64,000 nt of DNA from the NCBI RefSeq assembly GCF_014851395.1, contig NW_024040040.1, positions 22,549,000-22,612,999 on the forward strand. The letters run 5' to 3'. The notes below the pieces were generated by a model. It was given only the letters and a program-made list of their open reading frames with translations. It searched no databases and was not told the origin of the DNA. Source of the DNA: Micropterus salmoides (lineage: Eukaryota > Chordata > Actinopteri > Centrarchiformes > Centrarchidae). Both the position numbers and the translations under genes were made by a program. Shown one piece after another: positions 20,251 through 31,777 of this stretch; the first letter of the stretch is position 1; each line of letters opens with the position of its first letter.

Positions 20251-23244
20251 GTGACGGTGTCTGCCCCCCGACCATCGAAATTATTTAAAAAGGTAAACAG
20301 AAGAGGAGCTGTGCATAAAAACCTCATAAAAATTAAAACCACAAGAGCAATAGTGCAAACGAATAGGAGAGTTAAATGTGGACTCTTAAACATCAGATCT
20401 CTCTCTTCTAAAGGTGTACTAGTAAATGAACTAATATCAGATTATGATATTGATTTATTTGGTCTTACTGAAACCTGGCTGGGTGATGGAGAATATGTTA
20501 GCCTAAATGAATCCACCCCTCCCAGTCATATTAATACTCACATTCCTCGAGGCACAGGCCGAGGAGGTGGAGTTGCAGCTATCTTCGACTCTAGCCTACT
20601 AATCAGCTCTAAACCTAAACTAAACTATAACTCATTTGAAAGTCTTGTTCTTAGTCTTTCGCACCCAAGTTGGAAATCACTGCAACCAATTCTTTTTGTT
20701 ATAGTGTACCGAGCACCTGGCCCGTACTCTGAATTCTTATCTGAATTTGCAGAGTTTTTGTCAACTTTAGTCCTTAAAACGGACAAAGTTATTATTGTAG
20801 GGATTTTAATATTCATGTGGATGTTGAGAATGACAGCTTTAGTACTGCGTTTATCTCTCTGTTAGATTCCATCGGCTTCTCTCAGAGTGTTCATGAACCG
20901 ACTCACTGTTTTAACCACACCCTCGACCTTGTTTTGGTGTATGGTATTGAAATTGAACATTTAGTGGTGTTCCCACAGAATCCCTCTTTATCCGACCACT
21001 GTTTGATAACTTTTGAGTTTGTATTGCTGAACTACTCGCCATTGGGCAAAAATTTCTATACAAGATGTCTGTCTGATAGTGCCATAGCTAAATTTAAGGA
21101 TGCGATTCCATCAGCTCTAAATACATTATCTAGTCACAAAGTAACGGAGGACTCCTATGCTAATTTCAGTCCCTCCCAAATCGATCATCTTGTTGATAGT
21201 GCTGCAGGCTCGCTGCGAATGACACTCGACTCTGTAGCCCCTCTAAAAAAGAAAATACTAAAACAAAGACGGTTAGCTCCATGGTATAATACTGAAACTC
21301 GCAAATTAAAGCAAATATCACGGAAACTTGAGAGGAATTGGCGTTCCACCAAACTGGAAAATTCTCGTTTAATTTGGCAAGATAGTCTTAAAACTTATAG
21401 GAAGGCCCTCCGTAATGCCAGAGCAGCGTACTACTCGTCATTAATAGAGGAAAATAGGAACAACCCAGTTTCTTTTCAGCACTGTAGCCAGGCTGACAGA
21501 GAGTCACAGCTCTATTGAGCCAAGTATTCCCATAGCTCTCAGTAGTTACGATTTCATGAGCTTCTTTAATAAAATTCTAGCTATTAGAGACAAAATTCAC
21601 CAAGACCTGCCCTCAATTGGCACCGACTTATCTCTTAACTCAGGAACCTTAGAAACAGCTGTAGAACCAGATACATGTTTAGACTGTTTTGCTTCCCTCA
21701 ATCTTTACCAACTAACTTCAATAATTTCTTCATCTAAACCATCAACCTGCCTCTTAGACCCCATCCCGACTAGGCTGCTTAAAGATGTTTACCCTTAGTC
21801 AGCACCTCTATACTAGATATGATCAATCTATCTTTATCAACAGGCTATGTACCACAGTACTTTAAAGTAGCTGTAATTAAACCTCTTCTGAAAAAGCCCA
21901 AACTTGATCCGGATGTTTTAGCCAACTATAGACCTATATCTAACCTTCCATTTCTCTCTAAGGTTCTGGAGAAAGCAGTTGCTAAACAGCTGTGTGACTT
22001 TCTACAGAGCAATAGTTTATTTGAGGATTTTCAGTCAGGATTTAGAGCTCATCATAGCACAGAGACAGCACTGGTGAAAATTACTAATGACCTCCTTATT
22101 GCATCAGACAAAGGACTTGTCTCTGTACTGGTTTTATTAGATCTTAGTGCTGCATTTGATACCATTGACCATCAGATCCTATTGCAGAGACTGGAATATT
22201 TCATTGGCATTAAAGGAACCGCTCTAAGCTGGTTTAAGTCCTATTTATCAGATCGATTTCAGTTTGTACATGTTAACGATGAGTCCTCCATGCATGCCAA
22301 AGTTACTCATGGAGTTCCTCAAGGATCTGTCCTTGGACCAATCCTCTTCACTTTATATATGCTTCCTTTAGGCAATATTATCAGGAAAATTCCATAAGCT
22401 TTCATTGTTATGCAGATGATACTCAGTTATATCTATCGATCAAGCCAGATGAAACTCATCAGTTAGCTAAACTTCAAATGTGCCTTCAGGATGTTAAAAC
22501 CTGGATGACCTGTAATTTTCTATGTTAAACTCAGATAAAACTGAAGTTATTGCTCTGGGGCCTAAGCACCTCCGTGACGCATTATCTAAAGATATAGTTT
22601 CCCTGGATGGCATCGCCTTGGCCTCCAGCACCACTGTGAGGAATCTTGGAGTTATCTTTGATCAGGACATGTCGTTTAAGTCTCACATTAAGCAAATTTC
22701 AAGGACCGCCTTTTTTCACCTACGTAATATTGCGAAAATCAGGAACATCCTGTCTGATGCAGAAAAACTAGTCCATGCATTTGTTACTTCTAGGCTGGAT
22801 TACTGCAATTCCTTATTATCAGGCTGCTCGAAAAAGTCCATTAAGACTCTTCAGCTGATCCAGAATGCTGCAGCACGTGTTCTGACAGGAACCAGGAAAA
22901 GAGATCACATTTCTCCTGTTTTAGCTTCTTTGCATTGGCTTCCAGTAAAATCCAGAATAGAATTTAAAATCATTCTTCTTACCTACAAAGCTCTTAATGG
23001 TCAGGCACCATCTTATCTTAAAGAGCTCATAGTACCTTACTACCCCACCAGAGCACTGCGCTCCCAGAATGCAGGGTTACTTGTGGTTCCTAGAGTCTCC
23101 AAAAGTAGACTAGGAGCCAGAGCGTTCAGCTATCAAGCTCCTCTCCTGTGGAACCAGGTTCCAGTTTGGGTTCAGGAGGCAGACACCATCTCCACATTTA
23201 AGAGTAGGCTTAAGACTTTCCTCTTTGATAAAGCTTATAGTTAG
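20251..23244 (+). pseudogene. L2 ORF2: AP endonuclease and reverse transcriptase, several frameshifts
   Basis: Endonuclease motifs in order are LLNIRSLSSK, LTETWLGD, VYRAPGP and SDHCLITFEF. RT motifs are NYRPISNLPFLSKVLEK, LLDLSAAFDTIDH, GVPQGSVLGP and YADDTQLYL (YADD at 22409-22420, outside the long ORFs because of a shift near 22395). The C-terminal domain runs to the stop at 23242-23244. Frame breaks lie near 20803 (one G missing within the GDFN endonuclease motif), 21480, 21795 (one extra T), 22395 and 22515. The intact protein would be about 1000 residues. It would nick target DNA and copy element RNA onto it. Confidence 0.9.
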
Positions 23245-24030
23245 GGCTGGCTCAGGTAGTCCTGAACCATCCCTTAGTTATGCTGCTATAGGCCTAGACT
23301 GCCGGGGGATTTCCCATGATGCACTGAGCTCCTCTCTCCTCTACTTTCTCTCCCTCTGTATGCAACCTTATCCCATTATTGCATGTTACTAACACAACTT
23401 CTCCCCTTTCTGGTAGTCTTGTGCTTTCTCGTCTCTCTCCTCTCTCCTATCACTTCCTGCAGGTTTTCTGGCTCTGGAGCTGTGGAGTCTGGATCTGTGG
23501 CTGCGGGTCACCTGCTGCCCCTGTGTTCCTGCTCGTCACCCTCTGCTGCAACGACTATTGTTGCTAGTCTTATTGTTATTATTGTTATTATAATCATTAA
23601 CATTACGATGGTTACCATTAACACTATTATAAATATCTGTACCATTTTTCATTTAGTCTATAGCAACATTACCTTCACTGTGTGTACCTCTGTGTGTATA
23701 TTGTGTAGGCTGCCTCCCTCCCCTCTCTCTCTCCTTACATCTCTCTCTCCTTATCTCTCTCTCTCTCTCTCTCTCTCACCCCAACCGGTCGAGGCAGATG
23801 GCCGCCCACCCTGAGCCATGGTTCTGCTCGAGGTTTCTGCCTCTTAAAAGGAAGTTTTTCCTTGCCTCTGTCGCCTAGTGCTTGCTCTTGGTGGGAACTG
23901 TTGGGCTTCTGTAAATAACATCACAGAGTACGGTCTAGACCTGCTCTTTTATGAAAAGCGCTGTGAGATAACTGTTGTTGTGATTTGGCGCTATATAAAT
24001 AAAATTGAATTGAATTGAATTGAATTGAAT
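23245..24030 (+). other. L2 3'UTR with microsatellites and GAATT tail
   Basis: Non-coding 3' region with TTATTATTGTTATTATAATC-type low complexity (23570-23640), a (CT)n tract (23755-23777) and the terminal (TTGAA)n tail at 24005-24030. Such tails act in retrotransposition and are often shared with SINEs. Confidence 0.8.
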
Positions 24031-24036
24031 AATATC
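24029..24036. repeat. L2 target-site duplication, right copy
   Basis: ATAATATC, matching 18894-18901, directly after the L2 tail; retroviral RT sequence resumes here on the minus strand. Confidence 0.8.
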
Positions 24037-24596
24037 GTCGACATATTGAATCACAGTACTCTGCAATATCTGATCCATCCCTACCAAATCGTCTTTCAAT
24101 ACTTTGTTAAAAATATGAGGACTATGTTTAAACCCTTGTGGCATCTCTCATACTCATAGAACTGTTCTTTATATGTGAATCCAAATAAACCCTGACTCTC
24201 TACACTAAGGGGAACACTAAAAAATGCACCACACAAATCTAACACCGTGAAATGTGTTGCATCAGGAGGAATTTGGGCTAATAAAGTATGTGGATCTGGA
24301 ACTTCTGCTGGAAAATCAGTTACCACTTCATTTACTGCTCTCAAATCATGAACCATACGATATGTCTCATCAGGTTTCTTCACAGGCAACAAAGGCGTGT
24401 TACTCTGAGGATTTGTTGTTATCTTCAAAACACCTGCTTTCAAAAGTCCTTCAATTTGTGGTTCGATTCCTTGAATTGCTTCATCCTTCAATGGATACTG
24501 ATACTTCCAAGGAGGTCTAGCTCCTGGTCGAAGTTCAACTTTCACTGGTTGGGCTTCACAAGTCCAATATCGGTACTGTGTTGAGACCACAAACAT
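24031..24596 (-). pseudogene. Retroviral reverse transcriptase, N-terminal half up to YVDD
   Basis: The minus strand shows RT motifs: VHDLRAVNEVV, FTVLDLCGAFFSVPL (first catalytic Asp), LFGFTYKEQFYEYERCHKG and, in a second frame, PQGFKHSPHIFNKVL and QYVDDI. A frameshift near 24140 separates the last two. The L2 element entered immediately after the YVDD catalytic box. The motif spacing and LPQGF-type block are those of orthoretroviral RT. The enzyme would copy viral RNA into DNA. Confidence 0.88.
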
Positions 24597-24950
24597 TCTG
24601 GAACTTGTCGCAACATCTCCTCTTTCATAGAATCTGAATCCGTCTTGGCACTACAAATAGATTCATGTGTCATCCGTACAGCTTGCGGCTGTCCTTGTCC
24701 TTTAGCTGAAATCATGATTTTGAGGAATCGCTGATCTGTACTCCTCCAAATTGCCAAATTCTCTTTCATCGGTATAAAAACAGCTTCCTCTGCTTCTGTC
24801 ATCATTTCCCCTATGTATTTATGCTCATAGTCTTCAGAAACCAACAAGGTCACATGTGGCACATTCTTCTCAATTTTGAATTCTTTCTCCAGATAATCAT
24901 CAGTGTTTACCTTCATAGCTGCTCCTTGTGGTCCCAAAATTATGCAACAT
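24597..24950 (-). pseudogene. Retroviral pol region before RT
   Basis: A continuous minus-strand frame (part of the ORF at 24937-24542) leads into RT with VPHVTLLVSEDYEHKYIGEM and further charged residues. Such a linker normally follows the protease. Here it follows capsid-like sequence almost at once, so nucleocapsid and protease seem deleted at about 24950. Confidence 0.6.
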
Positions 24951-24954
24951 GAGC

Positions 24955-26327
24955 TTAGTTGAATTCCCTTTGGTTAATGAGCCAACCATTCATCTGGGTT
25001 TGATTGGGCAGCATTCTTGAAATACTTGAGCGTACAATGAAATGGATATTCCGGAAGTTTCGCATCTGGCATGTTTGCCACAATAAATTTCTCCCATATC
25101 TTAGCTGTAGTGGTGATTGTTGCTTTGGTAAACACTGATCCGGCATAACCAAAGCCTGTTTCTTCTCCTTCTTCTTATTTTCCACCAGTACTTACCGTAA
25201 TTTCTTGCAACTTCGAGATCCAAGGATGTGCTCCATCTTGAAGAATAGGCAACTTCTCAAGTATATCTGACATATCGGTATTCTGCAAAGGCTTATACTC
25301 CAGATTCTGTCCTCGGATTATCACTGGCAGCATCTTCTTACTTATGCTCCCTTTTCTTGGGCGTAATGCATACTTCTCCAATTTTTGGGACTCTTTTTTC
25401 CTCAGTTTCTCCCTCTGTATTGTCAGCTTCTCGAATTCTCTTATTTCTTCTGGATAAGTTGACTTCTCCAAGCATGATATGCATCGATCCATGTCTTTTT
25501 CTATTTCTTCAGTAGTCATTGTAGGATAAAATCCTCTTGAACATGAAGCACCTTTAATCTCCTACTCTTCATCGCTGTCTCCATCTTCACTTTCATCAGA
25601 GATCTGAACTCCTATATCCTTCTTCTTCCAACTTTCATCACCCCTTCTTTCCGCTCTGGCCAGCCTCCGTCTGATCACAGGATCATATCCACCCATGATC
25701 TCTTCTAAATCACTCTGTTCATCATCATCTTCCATTCTCCTAAGCCTCGCTCTACCCTTAGTTTCCAAACGTGTCATTTTCTTCTTACTTTTGGAGCTTG
25801 GATTCATCTTTATAGTTGTTTCTGCTTGTCCTCTCTCTATGATTCGTTCCTTTTCATCTCTGATGCAATAATCAACCTCCTGAATGATCACTGGAAGCTG
25901 AGGATAGACGTCCTTAAACTCCGCTTCCTCCTCGTAAGGTGGAGGTCTTCTTGCTGAATCCGTATGTGAGAAGGGGGTGTTGACTTATGTTTGCCTCTTT
26001 TGCCATTTTCTCTACACCTCTGTCCCTTTTATCTTGTGTATCTTTCAACAACTTAAGAACACCCAGCTCTCTTCGTCTCTTTTCTTTACGTCGTTCCCCT
26101 TTTTTCCCCTTATTTTGATCCGCCTTATATGTGGACACAAGTACTTGCATTATTTTAAGTACACCTGGGTTAAGAGTCCCTTCCACAGGCCATGGTTGTT
26201 CAATATCAGGCCAACGTTTATGCCAATTTTCAGATAACTTTACAATACCATTAACTAGAGGATAATTTTTTTGTACTCCATCAACTGGAGTAGTTACTTT
26301 CAACGTTTTAATGTCCTTTTTCCACAT
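24955..26327 (-). pseudogene. Retroviral gag: matrix, PPPY late domain, capsid N-terminal part
   Basis: Reading starts at an ATG at 26327. The first ~110 residues are basic and Lys-rich (matrix-like). After a frameshift near 25985 comes PPPY (codons at 25945-25934), the late-domain motif that recruits NEDD4-type ubiquitin ligases for budding. An acidic/charged region follows, then a frame (25519-25175) with LPVIIRGQNLEYKPLQ and LPILQDGAHPWISKL, resembling the start of gammaretroviral capsid. Another shift near 25180 leads to WEKFIVANMPDAKLPEYPFH. The zinc knuckle is absent. This is one dead gene in several frames. Confidence 0.75.
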
Positions 26328-28411
26328 AGTGACAACTTTTTATATTTCTTTATTGTAAAATTATTTTCCTTATTACTTATTTGTTTATTTTTCTTTTAAT
26401 TCTACTTAATTGTTGATAGGTGGCAATTTTACCACATCCGCTAACGGAAAATCAAGGGAATTTGTCAACTCCAGAGCAATCACAAAAATCTTGTTATCCA
26501 GCAATCACACGGCGCCAACTCCTACCTAATAAGCACCCTCTCACCTTAGTTTTGTCCCAAAAGCTCAATACCACTCAATTCCCAACACAACTTGACTTCA
26601 AACGACCCCTGCACAAAAACTCCCATATGTAATATTCAAATACAGTAACTGATCAGTCCGTTGCCAAGTCTCCCCTTAGATAGTCATAACATGAAATATG
26701 GCAGGCATACACAAATAGACTCTCTGTGTTACAAATGTGTCTATAATATCCTGAAAGGAAACAAACTAATTGTGTAATAATTATAAATGAGTATAGACAC
26801 ATATGCACAGGTGTTTGTAAAGAGTTTGTGGATTACACAATACTGGCCAGACTGGATCCGGGGCTGCTTTGCTGTGGCGCGCTGGACGGCACCCCCTCTC
26901 TCTCCTTCTCTCTCTCTCTCTCTCCTTCTTGTCTCTCAGATCACAGGAGAACAAAAACCCAAAAAAGGCAAACAACACTTTAGTCCTTTTATGTACTCAC
27001 AAGGTTATTTCCCCCCAAAAATAAGAGTGTCACCTCTCTGAGTAATCATAATCTATTTTCCCTAACTTTTTAACATATCTACGTTCACATGCAAGCTAAG
27101 GAATTTCGGTGTCATTTACACTGGGGATGCTGGGGACACTACTCTTCACTCCTATTTAAAGCTTACTCTATTAACAGCCGTTCTTCAATACCAATGAAAA
27201 TGCCTTTTAAAAATGTATTTACACACATAAAAAAACCCCAAATGAAAAGTAAGTAAAATATAGAAAAACAAATGTACACTTCCCAAAAAAGTAACTTAGG
27301 CTAAGAAAAAACCCCACTGCTGCTTCTGAAATGACCCAAACCATACAGCAGCATTGATCAATAACTTTAACAAATTTCAAAACACAGTTTTCCCCTTGAT
27401 CAAGTTCCCTTCTCTATTTCTTTATTCATATATATGTTTTCTTGAATCCTAGCCTTATCGTCCTCTGCATAGTCTCACACACACACACTAGGCTTCTCCT
27501 ATTTCTCACACACACAACCGAGACACAGCAGGGCAGCTCTCCACACACACACACACACACGTGGTAGCTATCCAATCAACAAGAATGCATTTCTTCACAC
27601 TGTTTATAAAGCATGCTTCCGCCGCACCTTTTTCCTTTATTATTTTCCTTCCTAAATTTATGCTACCTCGAGTTTGCAGATATTTAATGAGAGGCCACTT
27701 CGGACATAGTTCGTCAACACATGTATCGAGAGGTAACTTGCAATTAAATTTTTCTTCTACAAGCTCCCAGTTCCTTTGAACGGACCCAAAAATTCACCTA
27801 GTTCCTTTCCAGGATTTGCGGCCCATCTAAGATCGCCTTTCAAGGGCTTTTTGTCCAGATCTGCGGCGTCCTAATCCTTATTTTTTCCTTTTTCCTTAAC
27901 CTTATATTTTCTTCCTTATATTAATTTGTATTCAAGCCGAATGACCCTGGCCAGGGTTACACTCTCTCTCTTTTTCCCTTACTCCAATTTACCTATTCCT
28001 TAAAGCCTAGTTTCACGCGACAGTAATTTCCATCCCACATGACTTACGGTTATAAGAATCTGAGGGCCCATATTCTTAATCTTTGCAAAGTTATGAAACC
28101 TCACTTCCCGTTACTCCTAGGCTGTTCCTTTTTCTTCCTTTTATATCTATCTATCTGTCTTCATTACATTCACACACACAACCTATTTGCGTTATCCGCA
28201 ATGCACACAAAATTTAGAACGGAGTCCTCTCACACATCCACCCGCAAGCATTCACACGGGATCGAACCGGTGTACCCTTCAACGCACACACAGACACACG
28301 AACTGACCAGCGCCCACAGTTTATGAGAAAACTCACCATATACGCCAGCGTCTGGAGCGCGAGTCAGCTCGACGGAGCCTGTGATGGGACGATGAATTCT
28401 GGCACAACACG
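26328..28411 (-). other. Retroviral leader region, long, with microsatellites
   Basis: About 2.1 kb separate the PBS from gag, far longer than in most simple retroviruses. It includes a CT/AG tract (26898-26940) and (AC)n runs (27475-27562). The segment 27111-28411 is repeated at 28882-29760. 26328-27110 is AT-rich and may include foreign sequence. No reading frame is recognised. Confidence 0.55.
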
Positions 28412-28429
28412 GTCCCTTCGTGGTCGCCA
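28412..28429 (-). promoter_or_regulatory. Primer binding site for tRNA-Arg (inner copy)
   Basis: The plus strand reads GTCCCTTCGTGGTCGCCA. That is the 3' end of vertebrate tRNA-Arg (UCG/CCG type) including CCA, so the minus-strand viral RNA would be complementary over 18 nt. It lies 5 nt inside the LTR edge, as expected for a PBS. Confidence 0.85.
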
Positions 28430-28434
28430 ATTTC

Positions 28435-28881
28435 TGTGGTGTCCGAACGATAATGCTGCGATGATGTGTTGAGAAGAAATCCGCTTGACACTGTTCTTGA
28501 TTATAAAAGTTTATTACATCAAAGAATTCAGCATCAATTACAAGCTCTGCAGCAGCTTGGAGAGTGACCCAGCCCGATAACCACTCTGTCTCTCTGTACA
28601 TTGAACACAGCTTATATAAGACATGTTTAGGTCTCTGCTAAATACCATATAAGGGCACAGTGCTGTAGACTAAGTGTAACCATCTGTTAGACACCACTTC
28701 CCCTAACACTGGGTCCACTGTGTCTCTCTCCAGCTCTGGGTCAGGGGTCAAATTCTATAGGAGGGTTCACTCTTGGTACACCCATCAATCATTACTTCCC
28801 CATAAGGGTTCACTGTTCCTCTCACCAGCTGCAGAGCATTATATTAAACTGTAATGTCAAAAGCATATGTTATACACCACA
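28435..28881 (-). repeat. Retroviral LTR, inner copy
   Basis: 447 bp bounded by the inverted ends TGTGGTGT...ACACCACA. On the minus strand there is a TATA box (CTTATATAAG, 28611-28620) and, ~100 bp downstream, AATAAA (28516-28511), giving U3-R-U5 order. It is close to the LTR at 29784-30212 but differs by indels and substitutions in U3. Confidence 0.88.
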
Positions 28882-29760
28882 GTGTCATTTACACTGGGGA
28901 TGCTGGGGACACTACTCTTCACTCCTATTTAAAGCTTACTCTGTTAAAAAACGTTCTTAAATATAGCTTGTGGTTCAATACCAATGAAAATGCCTTTAGA
29001 AAAGTGTATTTGCACATAAAAAAAACCCCAAATGAAATGCAAGTAAAATATAGAAAAAACAAATGTGCACTTCCCAAAAAAAGTAACTTAGGCTAAGAAA
29101 AACCCCAACTGCTGATTATGAAATGACCCAAACCATACAGCAGCATTAATCAATAACTTTAACAAATTTCATAACAGTTTTCCCCTTGACCAAATTTCCC
29201 TTCTCTATTTCTTTATTCATATATATTTTCTTTAATCCTCGCCTTATCCCCCTCTGCATAGTCTCTCATACACACAGCCGAGACACAGCAGGGGCAACTC
29301 TCCACACACACACACACACGGTAGCTATCCAGTCAACAAGAATGCATTCCTTCACACTATTTATAAAGCATGCTTCCGCCGCACCTTTTTCCTTTATTGT
29401 CTTCCTTCCTAAATTTGTGCTACCTTGAGTTTGCAGATATTTAATGAGAGGCCACTTCGGACATAGTTCGTCAACACATGTATCGAGAGGTAACTTACAA
29501 TTAAATTTTTCTTCTGTCTTCATTACATTCACACACAACCCTTTTTGTGTTATCCACAACACACACAAAATTTAGAACGGAGTCTTCTCACACATCCACC
29601 CACAAGCATTCACAAGGGATCGAACCGGTGTACCCTTTAACGCACACACAGACACACGAACTGACCAGCGCCCACAGTTTATGAGAAAACTCACCATATA
29701 CGCCAGCGTCTGGAGCGCGAGTCAGCTCTGTGATGGAACGATGAATTCAGACACAACACG
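28882..29760 (-). repeat. Second copy of the retroviral leader
   Basis: The sequence from GTGTCATTTACACTGGGGAT matches 27111 onward up to the PBS, but lacks about 415 bp (the equivalent of ~27745-28160). With the outer LTR it forms a tandem duplication of LTR plus leader. The join to the inner LTR is exactly at the LTR end. Confidence 0.85.
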
Positions 29761-29778
29761 GTCCCTTCGTGGTCGCCA
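29761..29778 (-). promoter_or_regulatory. Primer binding site for tRNA-Arg (outer copy)
   Basis: The same 18 nt, GTCCCTTCGTGGTCGCCA, five bases from the outer LTR edge. Confidence 0.85.
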
Positions 29779-29783
29779 ATTTC

Positions 29784-30212
29784 TGTGGTGTCCGAACAAT
29801 AATGCTGCGATGATGTGTTGAGAAGAAATCCGCTTGACACTGTTCTTGATCATAAAAGTTTATTACATCAAGGAGTTCAGCATCAATTACAAGCTCTGCA
29901 GCAGCTTAGAGAGAGACCCAGCCCGATGACCACTCTGTCTCTCTGTACATCACACATCGCTTATATAGAATATGTTTAGGTATCTGCTAAATACCATAGA
30001 AGGGTTTGAGTCTGCAAACTAAAGCTCCAATCCATATAAGGGCACAGTGCTGTAGGATATGTGTAGGTATCTGTTAGATACCATAGAAGGGTTCAGTCCC
30101 TACATAAACACTAATCACTGCTCTCCCCTTGAAAGGTCACGAATCCTCTATCCAGCTGCTACAGTGTTATTTTAAACTGTTATGGTCAAATGCACATATG
30201 TTATACACCACA
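29784..30212 (-). repeat. Retroviral LTR, outer copy
   Basis: 429 bp with the same TGTGGTGT...ACACCACA ends, a TATA-like CTTATATAG (29960-29968) and AATAAA on the minus strand (29864-29859). Flanking DNA on the right begins TATGCATG. No matching LTR is found at the other (integrase) side of the element. Confidence 0.88.
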
Positions 30213-30371
30213 TATGCATGTAATGTTTGGGTGCCCACATACTTGGGGACATGTTTTGTAACATGAGCTAGGACTATGTAGCAGAATTGGTTATTGGAGT
30301 TAATGGAAATTAACAATAAAAACATGAAGACACTTTTGTGGCATCATCCAGAAATAATTCGAAAACATGTC

Positions 30372-30640
30372 CGCAGTTCAGCTTTAAGCATTGTTATACT
30401 TTGTTATTGTTTTGTTGTTGTTATACTTTCCTCACAGTATACCAATTTAGCTTTTCAGTGAATTTTAGCTTCTTCAGGCATTTAATTTAAGTTCTTATGG
30501 AATGTTTTGCAAGTCAGTTCAGCTTTAAGCATTGTTATAGTTTCTTATTGTTTTCTTGTTATACTTTCCTCGCAGTGTACCAATTAAGCTTTTCAGTGCA
30601 TTTTACCTTCTTCAGGCATTTAATTTCAGTTCTTCTGCCA
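30372..30640. repeat. Tandem duplication, period about 153 bp
   Basis: Two adjacent copies of a block starting GTTCAGCTTTAAGCATTGTTATA and running through CTTCTTCAGGCATTTAATTT. No coding signal. Confidence 0.75.
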
Positions 30641-31655
30641 TGTTCTTCCCCTTTCTCCTCCCCTCTAGGGAGGTTTGTTCGAGGGAAAGTTTCACTGAGA
30701 TCTTTCCACTGTCTGAATGGGACAGCTGGTTACCTAGGCAATGTTAATAGACAGGGAACATCAAATGCTTTTGTCCTCTGTTCTGATTGGCTGACTGTTT
30801 CCTCACACACATTAATACATAGACAGACACAACACACAGACACACACACACACACACACTGTTCTTGTCTTGTCATTGGGAACAGCTGGATCTCTGTTAA
30901 TCAATTCACTTCAATCTAGCTTTATTGGCATGAATGTAAAAAACACACACACAGTAGGTGTGGATGGAAGGAGGAAGATAAAGGAGGAGGGAGGGAGGAG
31001 GAGTCTGTGATTGGATCAATTAAAGGCCTATATTAAATTGGCTGGAAGCTGTATGGGTGGCTGCTTTTTTCCCCACATCAACTTAATTGATATCTGTCTC
31101 TCTGTCTCTCTCGGTCTCTTTATCTATCTTTCTGTTAATATCTGACTGCCTGTATCTCTACCTGTCTCTGTCTTTCTCCCCCTTAACTTTCTGTCTGTGT
31201 ATCTTTTTTCTTTTGACTGACTCATTTCAACTTCCATTTATGTCATTGTAACAACTTTAATCATTTTAGCAAATTATTTTAGCTCTGTTTAACTTCCAAG
31301 TTCTTATTCAGTGAATTGCAACCCCATTGAGCCTATTAATACTTTAATTAAAGCCCCAGACAGTTAATGTATCTTAATAGGGAATTCAGGATGAGGCTGA
31401 TTTTCCAAGATGACTAGGTGACAAGATATCAACAGCAAAGTAGGGATGGACCTAATGTTTCAAAATTAAAGCCCAAACACACAGGAGCTTTCACTGCAGG
31501 ATGTGACACCCAGCTTCTTGAGCCTTCTTGACCTTATTGAACCTTAAAAGGCTCAACAGTTTTAATACATAATAGGCAGTATTCAGCTTTTACATATCAC
31601 AGACTTACTGTCCAACGGCAAATGAAGCTGGGAAAACAGTGCTCACTCTTGGACT

Positions 31656-31775
31656 GTCAGCACTGGTTCCCCTCAAGGCTGTGTTCTTTCCCCTCTGCTC
31701 TCCTCCCTGTACAACAACAGCTGTACCTCCAGTCACCAGACCACCAAGGTCCTGAAGTGTGCAGGATCAGGAGCA
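31656..31775 (+). pseudogene. Short LINE reverse transcriptase fragment
   Basis: One plus-strand frame reads STGSPQGCVLSPLLSSLYNN and continues to VLKCAG, where KFADD is expected. This is the RT block around the G-x-PQG motif of Rex1/RTE-like LINEs. Only about 40 residues survive and the catalytic Asp pair is lost. Confidence 0.6.
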
Positions 31776-31777
31776 GA

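Larger units (their letters stand above)
18902..24030 (+). mobile_element. Nearly full-length L2-clade LINE
   Basis: This is a 5.13-kb element with a 5'UTR (18902-19204), an ORF1 with zinc finger and SGNH esterase-like domain, an ORF2 with AP endonuclease and reverse transcriptase, and a 3'UTR. The end is TTTGGCGCTATATAAATAAA followed by (TTGAA)n, typical of fish L2 tails recognised for target-primed reverse transcription. Target-site duplications flank it. The full 5' end is unusual among LINE copies and suggests a fairly recent insertion, yet both ORFs are interrupted by small indels, so it is no longer autonomous. Confidence 0.92.
17346..30212 (-). mobile_element. Endogenous retrovirus remnant, gamma/epsilon-like pol, split by an L2 LINE
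   Basis: In transcription order (right to left) it has: LTR (29784-30212), PBS, leader, a second LTR (28435-28881), PBS, leader, gag (26327-24955), the region before RT, RT up to the YVDD box (to 24031), the nested L2, the rest of RT, RNase H and the first part of integrase. Integrase core, env and the far LTR are absent. Many stops and frameshifts show it is dead. Single-strand pol organisation, RNase H type and PPPY in gag suggest a gamma/epsilon-type retrovirus rather than Gypsy. No intact viral gene remains. Confidence 0.85.

Noticed and set aside
26500..26530. GGCGCCA at 26511-26517 as a tRNA-Lys-type primer site
   Set aside because: Only the first seven bases fit; the next bases do not match a tRNA-Lys 3' end, and no LTR edge lies beside it. 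The tRNA-Arg sites next to real LTRs are far better.
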